64,000 nucleotides of DNA. Source: an uncultured Nocardioides sp. GTDB taxonomy: Bacteria > Actinomycetota > Actinomycetes > Propionibacteriales > Nocardioidaceae. The stretch is taken from positions 1 through 64,000 of the forward strand of contig NZ_CANKYS010000015.1 of the NCBI RefSeq assembly GCF_947488025.1, written 5' to 3'. The position numbers were made by a program, and so were the translations under genes. Shown here piece after piece: positions 51,609-60,895 of this stretch. Below the pieces are notes generated by a model. The model was not told the DNA's origin and searched no databases. It saw nothing but the letters and a program-made list of their open reading frames with translations. How positions within the stretch are numbered: position 1 is the first letter of the stretch; every line of letters starts with the position of its first letter.

Positions 51609-54584
51609 TCAAGCGGTCTCGGCCTCCGCATGAAATTCGTCGTAGGTCCCGGCCAGATAACTGAGCATCATCGTCTGGAAATCCGGGTTGGCGAAGAACA
51701 GGTCGAACAGCTGTCCGTTCTTGTCATGCCGCTGCACCAAGAACTCCTTGATCTTCTCGGCCAGCACCAACTCGTATTGGCTGCGGTCATTGTGGAGTGC
51801 GACGTCGCGCATCTCGTCGTCGTCCTTGACGACTACCCACTGCTGGTCGACCCAGATCTTGTCGGCGTCGCCCAGGTCTGCGCCGTACTTGTCATTCATG
51901 GCCGATATGAGGGCCGAGAGCCTGTCGAGGACGGGGTCGGCTTCCTTGCCCTTGCCCTCGCCGGGTAGCGCAACGCTTGCCTCGTCTGCCGCAGTCAGCT
52001 CGATGACGTGATCGCCCGAGACCGAGAGGCGCAGGTGGGTGAGCTGCACCGACTTGCTCAGCTGCGGCATTGGGTCGGAGTCCCCGGTCGGGAGCTCGGT
52101 CAGCAGTGCCTTGCCGTAGAGGAACAGGCGCTCCAGGTCGGGATCGGTCCACGGCATGACCTGGGCGACGAAGGCGTAGGCGCGACAGAAGTGGTTGAGC
52201 TGGGCCCGGAACTCCTCGGCCGCGTCCACCTCCAACAGCGCGAACCGCCCCACTGCCGGATGCAGGTTGGCGTAGATCACCGACTGCTGCGTGGGGTCTT
52301 CGGACAGGAGGGCTGCCACCGCGGCTGCCATCTCTCCCGATGCGAGAACGCCGGCGGCGAGCAGGTCGTGCTCCATCGTGTAAAGCACATTCGGATCGGT
52401 CGGCGCCGCGAATGACTCCTCGTAGAACGGCTCGAAGGCCTCCTGAATCTCCTCGGCACTGTTGGCAAAGTCGAGGACGAAGGTGTCCTCCTTGCCCGGG
52501 TGGGTGCGGTTGAGCCGCGACAGTGTCTGCACCGCCTTCACCCCGGCGAGCTTCTTGTCGACGTACATCGTGTGGAGCATGGGCTCGTCGAAGCCGGTCT
52601 GGTACTTCTCGGCGACCACCAAGACCTGGAATCCGTCCTCGCGGAACTTCTTCGGCAGCTGACCCTCGCCGAACCCGTTCATCCCCGCCTCGGTGAACTC
52701 GAGGTCCGGCGCCTCGGGGTCGGACACCGTTCCGGAAAACGCGATCAGGACCCGGAGCGGAGCATCGCCCTGGTCGTAGCCCTTGCGCTCGATGTAGGCG
52801 TCGAGCGCCTGCTTGGTGCGCACAGCGTGCAGTCGCGAGCGCGTCACCACCATCGCCTTCGCGTTGCCATCAAGCTTGGCAGCGGTCTTCTGGCGGAAGT
52901 GCTCGACGATGACCTCGGCCTTCGCCTCGAGCTGGTAGGGGTGCAGCGAGACGAACCGTGCGAGCGCGGCCTTGGCCTTGCCCGCATCCATCTCGGGATC
53001 GTTCTTGGGGTGGGAATTGGCGAGCTTGTAGTAGGTGGAGTAGGTCGTATAGCTGGCCAGCACGTCGAGGATGAACCCCTCCTCGATCGCCTGGCGCATC
53101 GAGTACGTGTGGAAGGGCCGCTTGTGCCCGTCCTGCTCCAGCTGGCCGAAGGTCTCGAGCGTCTTCGGTTTCGGAGTCGCGGTGAAGGCGAAGAAGGACA
53201 GGTTCTGCTGCTTCCCCCGCGCCCGGGCGCTCGCCAGCAGCGCGTTCTCCTCGGGCGAGGTCTCGGACTCCTCCTCCGCGGCCTCGGCCTCGGCGAGCCC
53301 GTCGCCCAGCACCTTCTTGAGCTTCTTGACCGCGTCGCCCGTCGTCGACGAGTGCGCCTCGTCCACGACGACCGCGAACCGGCGACCCACCACCGCGTTC
53401 GCGGTCTCCGCGATCACCGGGAATTTTTGGAGCGTCGTGATGATGACGCGGGCCGCGTTGCCCTCGAGCGCCTCCTTGAGCTGGCTGGAGTGCTGGTCGA
53501 CGCGCACGATCGTGCCCGGAGTGTGGTCGAGCCCCGAAACAGTCTCCTGGAGCTGCCGATCGAGCACGCGTCGGTCGGTGATGACCACGACCTTGTCGAA
53601 GATCGGCGCGTCGTCGTCGCCATGCAGGCGCGAGAGCGAGTGCGCCGTCCACGCGATGGTGTTCGACTTGCCTGAGCCGGCGGAGTGCTGGACGAGGCGA
53701 TCGACGCCGGGGCCGGATGCTCTTGTCTCGGACAGGATCGACCGCACCGCGTGCCACTGGTGGTAACGCGGGAACAGCACGGTGCCTGATCCTTGGGCAA
53801 CGTCGTGGGCGTGCACGAACGTGTGGAGCAGGTCGAGCCAGGCGTCGCGCTGCCACACCTGCTCCCAGAGGTACGCAGTCTGGTAGCCGTCGCCCGTCGG
53901 GTTTCCTGCGGCGCCGGGCCGTCCCGGGCCATTGGAGCCCGTGTTGAACGGCAGGAACCTGGTCTGGTCCTTGGCCAATCGGGTTGTCATCGCGACCCTG
54001 TGCGGGTCGACGGCGAAGTGGACCAGCGTGCGCTTGGCGAAGATCAGGTCGTTGGGGTTGCGGTCCGTGCGGTACTGCGACATCGCGTGCTCGATGTTCT
54101 GGTGGGTCAGCGGGTTCTTCAACTCTGCGGTCGCGACCGGGATGCCGTTCACCACCAGCGCCAGGTCGAGCGAGTCGGCAGGGTTGGACTCCGAGTGGTG
54201 CAGCTGTCGGACGACCCCGCACCGATTGGCGGCGTATCGCTCGGCCAGCTCTGGCGTCAGGTTGTTGGCGGGCTTCGACCAGCACATCCGCACCGTCACG
54301 CCGGAGTCCTTCACCGTCCCGCGCAGGACGCTGATACTGCCGCGGTGGTCGATCGCATCGGCGACGACCTTGACGAACTTCGCGGCGGCCATCTGTTCAC
54401 CGCCGTGGCGGGTGATCAGCTGTTCCCACTCCTTCGGCTGGGAATCCTGGACGTACGCCACGAGCTCACCGCCGAAGAGAGCGAGCTGCTTGTCGTACGT
54501 CGCTGGATCGAGCTTGAACCAGTCATGGGTGAGCAGGTGCGCCTCGATGTTGGACTCGAACGCGGCCTCGTTGTGGACGCTCAT
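51609..54584 (-). CDS. hsdR: Type I restriction enzyme R subunit (HsdR)
   Basis: 991 residues. The N-terminal nuclease (PD-(D/E)XK) region includes LDLALVVNGIPVATAELKNP with the E-x-K. The motor has QHSAGSGKSNTIAWTA (Walker A), VVVDEAHSSTTG (DEAH box), FAFTATPKPKT (motif III) and TLSRLNRTHPGKEDTFVLDF (motif VI). The C-terminal helical part (about 250 residues) contacts the methylase. HsdR cuts DNA far from unmethylated sites after ATP-driven translocation. Its ATG overlaps the hsdS stop by 4 nt (ATGA), so M, S and R are coupled. Confidence 0.93.
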   Translation of the reverse strand: MSVHNEAAFESNIEAHLLTHDWFKLDPATYDKQLALFGGELVAYVQDSQPKEWEQLITRHGGEQMAAAKFVKVVADAIDHRGSISVLRGTVKDSGVTVRMCWSKPANNLTPELAERYAANRCGVVRQLHHSESNPADSLDLALVVNGIPVATAELKNPLTHQNIEHAMSQYRTDRNPNDLIFAKRTLVHFAVDPHRVAMTTRLAKDQTRFLPFNTGSNGPGRPGAAGNPTGDGYQTAYLWEQVWQRDAWLDLLHTFVHAHDVAQGSGTVLFPRYHQWHAVRSILSETRASGPGVDRLVQHSAGSGKSNTIAWTAHSLSRLHGDDDAPIFDKVVVITDRRVLDRQLQETVSGLDHTPGTIVRVDQHSSQLKEALEGNAARVIITTLQKFPVIAETANAVVGRRFAVVVDEAHSSTTGDAVKKLKKVLGDGLAEAEAAEEESETSPEENALLASARARGKQQNLSFFAFTATPKPKTLETFGQLEQDGHKRPFHTYSMRQAIEEGFILDVLASYTTYSTYYKLANSHPKNDPEMDAGKAKAALARFVSLHPYQLEAKAEVIVEHFRQKTAAKLDGNAKAMVVTRSRLHAVRTKQALDAYIERKGYDQGDAPLRVLIAFSGTVSDPEAPDLEFTEAGMNGFGEGQLPKKFREDGFQVLVVAEKYQTGFDEPMLHTMYVDKKLAGVKAVQTLSRLNRTHPGKEDTFVLDFANSAEEIQEAFEPFYEESFAAPTDPNVLYTMEHDLLAAGVLASGEMAAAVAALLSEDPTQQSVIYANLHPAVGRFALLEVDAAEEFRAQLNHFCRAYAFVAQVMPWTDPDLERLFLYGKALLTELPTGDSDPMPQLSKSVQLTHLRLSVSGDHVIELTAADEASVALPGEGKGKEADPVLDRLSALISAMNDKYGADLGDADKIWVDQQWVVVKDDDEMRDVALHNDRSQYELVLAEKIKEFLVQRHDKNGQLFDLFFANPDFQTMMLSYLAGTYDEFHAEAETA

Positions 54585-55789
54585 GCGGGGATCCCGCTTC
54601 TCGCGGTCGTGACGTCGAGCTCGCCCGTGACCGCGGCGGTGATGAGGGACGTCTTGTACTCCGCGAGCAGCGCAGTCTGCCTCCCCAAGTCGGCGAGCAT
54701 CCGGTCACGCGCTTGACCGCAGCGAGCAACTTCTGCCACGACCGAACGCTGAACCTCCGTTGTCGGTAGGCCCACTGTCAGGTCCATGAGGTCAGGAAAG
54801 TAGATGGTTTTGTGGGTTGAGCCCATGGACAGATAGTCGAGGAGGAACGAGCGGCGGGCGCGCAGCGCATGCAGCAGGAACTCCGGGACGAGGTCGTCGC
54901 CGCAGGTCCACGTTGCGAAGTCCTGGCTCGTCGCCATGTCCGCTCCCATCACGATCGAGAAGCCAGCGGACGCCGTGCGGCTGAGCGCCACGGTTCCGGC
55001 AGGATGGAGAACGGCGGCGCTGTTCCTCAGACCAACGTCGCTGATCTTCACGCTCGTGTTCTCTAACACGTCGATCTGGTCCTGCCTGAACCGATGGACG
55101 TCGCCTGTTGTCAGCCACGGGATCGTGCAGTCCTGCCAATACTCGTCGTTTGATCTGCTCGGTGTGTGACCAGTTCCCATACGTGCGACTTGGCTGAGGC
55201 GACGTTCTGGCCATTCGGGCGCCGACACCGCGGCCGCTCGGGCCGCTTCGAACTGTTCGACCGCTGCCGCCTGCTGCTTGCGACGAGCGGTGATGATTTG
55301 ATCAAGCCGGCCTGCTCGGTCATCGAGGAAGTCCGCGATACGTCGCTGCCTCGCGAGGGGAAGGTCCGGCAGGATCAAATTCGCGTAGCGGTCGGCATTG
55401 AAGTTCTGGATCGTGCTAACGACCGCTTCGGACCGAATAGCTTCCTGCACGGGACGTGAATCCAGCGCGTATTGAAGGAAGCGCGGGTCCGCGGCGCGGT
55501 TTGGTCGGAACCGGACAAGAAATCCGGCGAATGTCGATCCGGCTCCGTCAGGTCCTACCAAATAGGAACGACCGATTGTTCCAGCGCGTGACAGCAGAAT
55601 GTCGTGCTCCCGCAGTACATGCCGAGTGTCGATCGGGCCCGTAAGAAACACGCCTTGATCTGCACCTTTGAGCCCCAGCGCAGAGATGTCGCTGGTGCGC
55701 AACAGCCGAATACCGTCCGTTGTGTACTCGTCGGGCGAAACGTTGAGTCCATATTGCCCCGCGTCCTCGCAGGCGTGCTTCAACCTCAC
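54581..55789 (-). CDS. hsdS: Type I restriction enzyme specificity subunit (HsdS)
   Basis: 402 residues. Two target-recognition domains, each beginning with a short recognisable region (RLKHACEDAGQYGLNVSPDE and later RLSQVARMGTGHTPSRSNDE), are separated and ended by coiled-coil spacers (QRRIADFLDDRAGRLDQI and QRSVVAEVARCGQARDRML). This two-part layout defines a bipartite DNA target that cannot be read from sequence. The start is a GTG overlapping the hsdM stop (GTGA). Upstream codons to 55942 belong to hsdM in another frame. Confidence 0.9.
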   Translation of the reverse strand: MRLKHACEDAGQYGLNVSPDEYTTDGIRLLRTSDISALGLKGADQGVFLTGPIDTRHVLREHDILLSRAGTIGRSYLVGPDGAGSTFAGFLVRFRPNRAADPRFLQYALDSRPVQEAIRSEAVVSTIQNFNADRYANLILPDLPLARQRRIADFLDDRAGRLDQIITARRKQQAAAVEQFEAARAAAVSAPEWPERRLSQVARMGTGHTPSRSNDEYWQDCTIPWLTTGDVHRFRQDQIDVLENTSVKISDVGLRNSAAVLHPAGTVALSRTASAGFSIVMGADMATSQDFATWTCGDDLVPEFLLHALRARRSFLLDYLSMGSTHKTIYFPDLMDLTVGLPTTEVQRSVVAEVARCGQARDRMLADLGRQTALLAEYKTSLITAAVTGELDVTTARSGIPA

Positions 55790-58071
55790 AGCCCGAGCCC
55801 CTGCATCCACTCTTGGATCTGGTCCTCGAGCTCCCTGATCTCGCTGGCGATCTCCTCGACGGGACGTGGAGGCGTGTAGACGTAGAACTGACGGGTGAAA
55901 GGGATCTCGAAGCCGAGCTTGGACTTGGTGTGGTCGATCCAAGCGTCGGCGACGTATGGGTGGATCTCGTTGACCAGGTGCTCTTCCGCGGCCTCCCGCA
56001 GCACCTTCGCGCGCTCTTCGTCGCCCAGGTCGAGGAAGCCAGCAGGCAGTGACACGTTCTCCTGATCGCGGAGCTTAGGATCAGCGACCACCTTGCCCCG
56101 CTTCTCGAGAGCCGGTGCGTTCGGCGACGTGCCCTCCCCTAGTGAGACCAAGCCGTCGAACAACCCGACGGGCGGCGGCATCATGTCGGCCTGTACCGGT
56201 GCGCCGTCCCTGATCAGACCCGGCCCGGGCTCGAACGCTCGACTGCACCCAGGTTCGCACCACGCCTTATGGACCAGGTGCTCAAGGGCCTTCGCCGTAG
56301 CGGCGGCATCAACCTCGCCCTCGATCACGACGTCGTCCCATGTGCCGCCGCGCGTGGCGATCCACGTGTCGCGCTCCTCGTCGAAGCCGATGTCGTAGTG
56401 GGTTCGGTCGATGCCGAGGTGCGCCTCCCAGCCGTCGTACTCCGACGAGAGCGGCAGCAAGTGGCTCTCGTGGTCAGGGAGGCAGCCGTGCCTGACGTAC
56501 GCGTCGAAGAGGCGCTGACGGAACACCTCCTCCGAGTCGGCCTGGACACCGATGAGCCGCCGCAGGTCGGTAGCCTCGCGACCATCCATGTCGAGGCGAC
56601 CCAGGACGGCCGAGGTGACCTCCCAGCGGGGACGCAACGGCCGTTCAACGGTGATCCGTTGGAAACCGAACATCTCGCGCGACAGCACCCTCACGCGCGG
56701 GTCGGCGGCGTGCTCCCCCAGCGCGCCGCCGTACAGCTGCACGAGCTGGGCGATTGCGTCCGGGGTCAGCTCCTTGCGCTTGTCGCCGAGCGACTTGCGC
56801 ATCTTGGTGCCGAGCTCGCGGCCGTCGACGAGTTTGACGACTCCACGGTCCTGTTCGGCCTTGTCATTGGTGAGGATCCAGACATAGGTGGAGATACCGG
56901 TGTTGTAGAACATCTGGTCCGGCAGCGCGACGATGCCCTCAAGCCAGTCGTTCTCGAGAATCCACCGCCGGATCTCCGACTCCCCCGAGCCCGCTTGGCC
57001 GGAGAAGAGCGGCGAGCCCGACAAGACGATCCCGACCCGGGAACCGCCGGGCTTCATCTTGCTCAGCATGTGCTGGAGGAACAGCAGTGACCCGTCCGAG
57101 ACACGCGGCAGACCAGCACCGAATCGACCGTCGAAGCCGCGCTTGGAATGCTCGTCCTTGATCGGACCGGCGTAGCCCTTCCAGTCCACGCCGTAGGGCG
57201 GGTTGGCGAGGATGAAGTCGAAGCCCGGGAGCGTTGCGAACGCGTCGTCCACCAGCGTGTTCCCGTTGGCCATCTGCTTCGGGTCGATGTCCTGCATCAT
57301 CAGGTCCGACTGAGCGATCGCCCACGTTTCGTCGTTGAGCTCCTGGCCGTAGACCTTGACGACCGCGCCGGGGTTGAGCTCCTCGATCCGGTGGAGCGCG
57401 CCCATGAGCATGCCGCCGGTTCCGGCGGACGGGTCGTAGACCGTACGCACCGGCTTGGGGTTCTCGGTCAGCTCGCCTGCCGTCCTGCCGGTGAGCATGA
57501 GGTGCACCATCAGGTCGATGACCTCCCGTGGCGTGTAGTGCTCACCCGCGGTCTCGTTGGACATCTCGGAGAACTTCCGGAGAAGCTCTTCGAAGATGTA
57601 GCCCATCGCTTCGTTGCTGACCACGCTCGGGCGCAGGTCGAGGTCCGCGAAATCGGCCAGGACGGCGTAAAGAATGCCGGCCTTCTGCATCCGGGCGATC
57701 TTGTCGTCGACGTTGTAGGCCTCCATGACGGCGTACGCGTCGGGCGAGAGCCGGCGGATGTAGCCAGCGAGCGCCTGGTCGAGGTTCTTGTCGTCGTTCA
57801 GCATCGACGCGATCGTCAGGGGCGAGGCGTTGAAGAAGCGCTGTCCCGCTACCTTCTTCAGAATCGCCTCCTGCCCGGGGCCGATGTCGCTCATGCCCTT
57901 CGAGGCGTCGAGCACTGCCTGCTTCGTCGGCTCGAGCACAGCGTCCATGCGGCGCAGCACTAGGAGCGGCAACATGACCGATCCATACTCGTGCTGCTTG
58001 AAGGTGCCGCGAAGCTTGTCGGCCACCTTCCACACGAACGCGACCTTGTCCGAGAACCCCTGCGGCGCCAT
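55786..58071 (-). CDS. hsdM: Type I restriction enzyme methyltransferase subunit (HsdM)
   Basis: 761 residues, longer than the usual 500-550. The N-terminal helical domain (FVWKVADKLRGTFKQHEYGS) is followed by the N6-adenine methylase with YDPSAGTGGMLMG (SAM motif I) and FILANPPYGVDWKG (NPPY catalytic motif). A C-terminal extension of about 250 residues (from about 510) is acidic and includes repeated segments; its role is unknown. It methylates adenines in the HsdS target to protect self DNA. The start has AGGAAATGGGGA upstream and a TAGGGT box at about 30 nt. Confidence 0.92.
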   Translation of the reverse strand: MAPQGFSDKVAFVWKVADKLRGTFKQHEYGSVMLPLLVLRRMDAVLEPTKQAVLDASKGMSDIGPGQEAILKKVAGQRFFNASPLTIASMLNDDKNLDQALAGYIRRLSPDAYAVMEAYNVDDKIARMQKAGILYAVLADFADLDLRPSVVSNEAMGYIFEELLRKFSEMSNETAGEHYTPREVIDLMVHLMLTGRTAGELTENPKPVRTVYDPSAGTGGMLMGALHRIEELNPGAVVKVYGQELNDETWAIAQSDLMMQDIDPKQMANGNTLVDDAFATLPGFDFILANPPYGVDWKGYAGPIKDEHSKRGFDGRFGAGLPRVSDGSLLFLQHMLSKMKPGGSRVGIVLSGSPLFSGQAGSGESEIRRWILENDWLEGIVALPDQMFYNTGISTYVWILTNDKAEQDRGVVKLVDGRELGTKMRKSLGDKRKELTPDAIAQLVQLYGGALGEHAADPRVRVLSREMFGFQRITVERPLRPRWEVTSAVLGRLDMDGREATDLRRLIGVQADSEEVFRQRLFDAYVRHGCLPDHESHLLPLSSEYDGWEAHLGIDRTHYDIGFDEERDTWIATRGGTWDDVVIEGEVDAAATAKALEHLVHKAWCEPGCSRAFEPGPGLIRDGAPVQADMMPPPVGLFDGLVSLGEGTSPNAPALEKRGKVVADPKLRDQENVSLPAGFLDLGDEERAKVLREAAEEHLVNEIHPYVADAWIDHTKSKLGFEIPFTRQFYVYTPPRPVEEIASEIRELEDQIQEWMQGLGL

Positions 58072-58213
58072 CCATTCCCCATTTCCTGAGCCAGCGCCGC
58101 CACCCTATTTCACGTGGCCGAGACACGCAGACGGAGTGCCCAGCTTGCTCGAAGTTGCTCGGGCTGTTGGAGCGCAACCGAACCCGGACGCTGGGCCTGT
58201 GACGGGCCGATTC

Positions 58214-58293
58214 AGTCCGCACAGAGTCCGCAAGAATTTCGGGGACTACCGTTCCGGACAGTCACTCCAAATCACGTTTCCGCAGGTCAGAAG
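58214..58293. other. Right-end recombinase arm-type sites
   Basis: Two AGTCCGCA boxes at 58214-58221 and 58225-58232 mirror those at the left end in the same orientation and spacing. The CGCAGGTCAGA motif at 58279-58289 is inverted relative to the left copy. Confidence 0.6.
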
Positions 58294-58339
58294 GCATTTC
58301 CGCTGAATTCCAACTGCATCAACTTACGCGAGAACGCTC

Positions 58340-58365
58340 CCCGGCCTACAGGCCGACCCACTCCC
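58340..58365 (+). repeat. Right attachment site, copy of the rnpB end
   Basis: 26 bp identical to 41983-42008. Only the terminal part of rnpB is present, so this copy is not a gene. Confidence 0.88.
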
Positions 58366-58508
58366 CCGCCCGGCGCGTCGAACGACCCGAAGTCGCACGC
58401 CTACCGCTGCCTGAGCGTGTCAGGGGGCGGCCGTACGACGTTGTGGTCGTCTGACGCGCCTGTGGATGACGCGAGCGGAGCGGGACCTCCTCGCGGCAGG
58501 CTGACCGG

Positions 58509-59410
58509 ATGGACGCCGCTCCAGCACTCGAACGTCTCGGCGGGATCGCCGGCGCTCGCGACCTGCTGCGGCTGACGACCCGTCGGCGGCTCCGCCGGGC
58601 CTCGCCCGCGGCCGGGTCGTGCGGCTCAGCCGGGGCCACTACGCGCTGCCGACGGCCGACGACGCCCGTCAGGTGGCGTCCCGGCTCACCGCGATCGTGT
58701 GCCTGCGGAGCGCGGCAGCCCATCACGGATGGGCGCTCAAGGCGCAACCGCACGTCCCGGAGCTGATGGTCAGGCGCGGCCGCAAGCTCTCACCGGAGCA
58801 GCGCGCGGGGGTCTCGATCCACTGGGCGAACGTCGCCGACGACCAGGTCGTCGACGGTGTGACGACGCCGCTACGCACGGTGGTCGACTGTGCTCGGATC
58901 CTGCCGTTCGACGAGGCACTCGCCATCGCCGACTCCGCCCTGCGGTCCGGGCTGGTGACGCGTGCCGACCTCGACGCGATCGACGTACGCGGTGCGGGCG
59001 CCGACGCCGTACGGCTCGTGCTGCGCCACGCCGATCGCCGTGCGGCCAACCCCTTCGAGTCGGTCCTCCGCGCCCTCTGCGTCGAGGCCGGGATCGTCGT
59101 GGAGCCCCAGGCTGCCGTCGACCTCGGCACCGGCACCATCCACCCGGACCTGGTGTGTCACGCGCTCCGCCTGGCGTTCGAGGCCGACTCGTGGTCCTTC
59201 CACGCCTCGCGCAAGGCCCACCGACGCGACTGCGCGCGCTACAACCTGCTGGTGATCAACGGCTGGCGGGTGCTGCGGTTCACCTGGGAGCAGGTGATGC
59301 ACGACCAGGCCTACGTGCGCTGGGTGCTGGCCCAGGTCGCCCGGAGCGTCGGACGACCAGAAGTCGCGGCCGTCATCGTCAGCCCCGCTCAGGCGGCTGC
59401 TGCCGGCTGA
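58509..59410 (+). pseudogene. AbiEi-like wing plus DUF559 nuclease-fold protein, frame broken near residue 30
   Basis: The start ALERLGGIAGARDLLRLTTR with RRRLRRA fits the short HTH of AbiEi-type antitoxin-domain proteins. The next part (VVRLSRGHYALP, then a DUF559-like restriction-endonuclease fold with IHPDLVCHALRLAFEADSW and LLVINGWRVLRFTWEQVM) is in another frame. Restoring one C in the GCC at 58598-58600 gives a continuous 300-residue protein; 902 nt fits one missing base. Such fusions are common and uncharacterised in actinobacteria. It is the first chromosomal gene after the element. The break may be an assembly error. Confidence 0.72.
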
Positions 59411-59443
59411 GTTGTGGTCGTCCGACGCGCCGCCGTACGTGGC

Positions 59444-60895
59444 TCACGCCAGCCGGAACTCCACCTTGCGCATCTTCGGGTCGGCGGTCGCCAGCTCGAC
59501 GGTGACCTCCTCGCCGAGGGGCAGGTCGCCCGAGCCGGTCACCCGCGCCTCGATGGCGGGGTCCTGGATGGTGATGTCGCCCTTCTGCTTGCTCTTCTCG
59601 TCGAGGTCGACGATCACAGCGGTGAAACGCTCGCCGACCCGGTCGTGGAGCAGCTCGGCCTCGCAGAGGTCGACGATGGCGTTCTCGTAGCGGTTGGCGC
59701 GGCGCCCCGACTCGGTCATCGTGTCGGGCAGCTCGTGCATGGCCTCGATCACCCACGCCGGCACGTCGGTGCCGGCGCACAGCGCCACGCAGACCTCGCC
59801 GGCGTAGCGGTCGGCGAGGCGGCGGAGCGGCGCGGTGACGTGGGCGTACTCCGAGGCGAGCGCGGAGTGCTGCGCCAGCTCGGGCAGCTCGCCGTTGAAG
59901 GACACGTAGCCGGCACCGCGCAGCAGGCGCGTGCACGCCACGATCATCGCGGCGTGGGTCGGCTTCGACGGGTCCAGGGTGCGGACGAAGTCGGGGTAGA
60001 GCTGCTCGGCCGGCCACGAGATGCCGAGGGCGCGGGCGGTGCGGTGCAGGCGCTGTACGTCGTGGGGATCCGCCGGCGGCAGGGTGCGGAGGATGCCGAC
60101 GCGGGCGTAGACCATCAGCGAGGCGGCCGCCATCCCGGTGAGGAGGGAGATCTGGGCGTTCCAGGTCTCGACCGGGGTCAGCCGTCGGAACTCCAGCTCC
60201 CAGTGCCCGTCGCCGTTCTCGACCAGCTCCTGCTCGGGCAGGGGCAGCGACACCCCGCCGCGAGCTGCCTCCCGGGCCAGGCGCAGCTCCCCGACCTCCT
60301 TGAGCAGGCCGATGAGCTCGTCGGCCCTCCCGGCGTCGAGGTCGGCCTGCACGCCCTCGTAGGACAGCTTGGCGCGCGAGCGCACCAGCGCACGCTCGAC
60401 CTCGACGTCGGTGCCCTCGCCGGTCTCGTCGACCTTGATGGTCCACAGCAGCGCCGGGCGCACCTCGTCGGGCAGCAGCGACGCGGCTCCCTCGCTGAGC
60501 ACGGTGGGGTGGAGCGGGATCTTGGAGTTGGCGCCGTAGAGCGTCTCGCCCCGGCGGTTGGCCTCCACGTCGACGGGGTCACCAGCGGTGACGAAGGCGG
60601 CGACGTCGGCGATCGCGTAGTGCACGACGTAGCCGGACCCGTCCCGCTCGATGTGCATCGCCTGGTCGAGGTCACGCGCCGACTCGGGGTCGATGGTGAT
60701 GAACGGGATGTCGGTGCGGTCGAGCTCGGGCAGGCGGGGCGCTGCGGCTGCCTCGGCGGCAGCCCGCTCGACAGCGTCCGGGAAGTTGGGTGTCACCTCG
60801 AGGTCGGCCTGGATGGCGGCGATGCCGTCGCGCATCTCCTGCGCCGTCACGCTGTCGCCTGTCGACCGGACCTTGACCACGCGGTTGCTGGGCAT
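59444..60895 (-). CDS. RNB-domain ribonuclease (RNase II/R family)
   Basis: 483 residues: a short N-terminal region without a clear cold-shock domain, then the RNB catalytic core with ITIDPESARDLDQAMHIERD (metal-binding aspartates near residue 77), YAIADVAAFV and a late EYAHVTAPLRRLADRYAGE. A short C-terminal S1-like segment (VIVDLDEKSKQKGDITIQDP) remains. RNB enzymes degrade RNA 3' to 5'. The length is shorter than RNase R (about 700+). The ATG lies 6 nt after a TAGGGT box (leaderless). Confidence 0.88.
   Translation of the reverse strand: MPSNRVVKVRSTGDSVTAQEMRDGIAAIQADLEVTPNFPDAVERAAAEAAAAPRLPELDRTDIPFITIDPESARDLDQAMHIERDGSGYVVHYAIADVAAFVTAGDPVDVEANRRGETLYGANSKIPLHPTVLSEGAASLLPDEVRPALLWTIKVDETGEGTDVEVERALVRSRAKLSYEGVQADLDAGRADELIGLLKEVGELRLAREAARGGVSLPLPEQELVENGDGHWELEFRRLTPVETWNAQISLLTGMAAASLMVYARVGILRTLPPADPHDVQRLHRTARALGISWPAEQLYPDFVRTLDPSKPTHAAMIVACTRLLRGAGYVSFNGELPELAQHSALASEYAHVTAPLRRLADRYAGEVCVALCAGTDVPAWVIEAMHELPDTMTESGRRANRYENAIVDLCEAELLHDRVGERFTAVIVDLDEKSKQKGDITIQDPAIEARVTGSGDLPLGEEVTVELATADPKMRKVEFRLA

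Larger units (their letters stand above)
41983..58365. mobile_element. Integrative (mobilizable) element of about 16.4 kb in the rnpB 3' end, carrying defence genes
   Basis: Flanked by 26-bp direct repeats (41983-42008 and 58340-58365) that copy the rnpB terminus. Inside both ends are paired AGTCCGCA boxes spaced 11 bp. Contents in order: NERD-gene relic, Hachiman-like hamA-hamB (clearly lower GC than the chromosome), convergent tyrosine integrase, excisionase-like HTH, MobF relaxase/helicase, a small membrane protein, and hsdR-hsdS-hsdM. There are no visible type IV secretion or replication genes, so it would need a helper for transfer. The integrase lies mid-element rather than beside an att site, which is unusual and may mean a composite history. 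Confidence 0.88.
58072..58508. other. 437-bp non-coding region with the element's right end
   Basis: No convincing gene. It holds the hsdM promoter side, AGTCCGCA boxes at 58214-58221 and 58225-58232 (11 bp apart, followed by AGA), the 25-bp segment at 58269-58293 containing CGCAGGTCAGA, and the right 26-bp attachment copy at 58340-58365. The stretch after 58366 is chromosomal. Confidence 0.75.
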
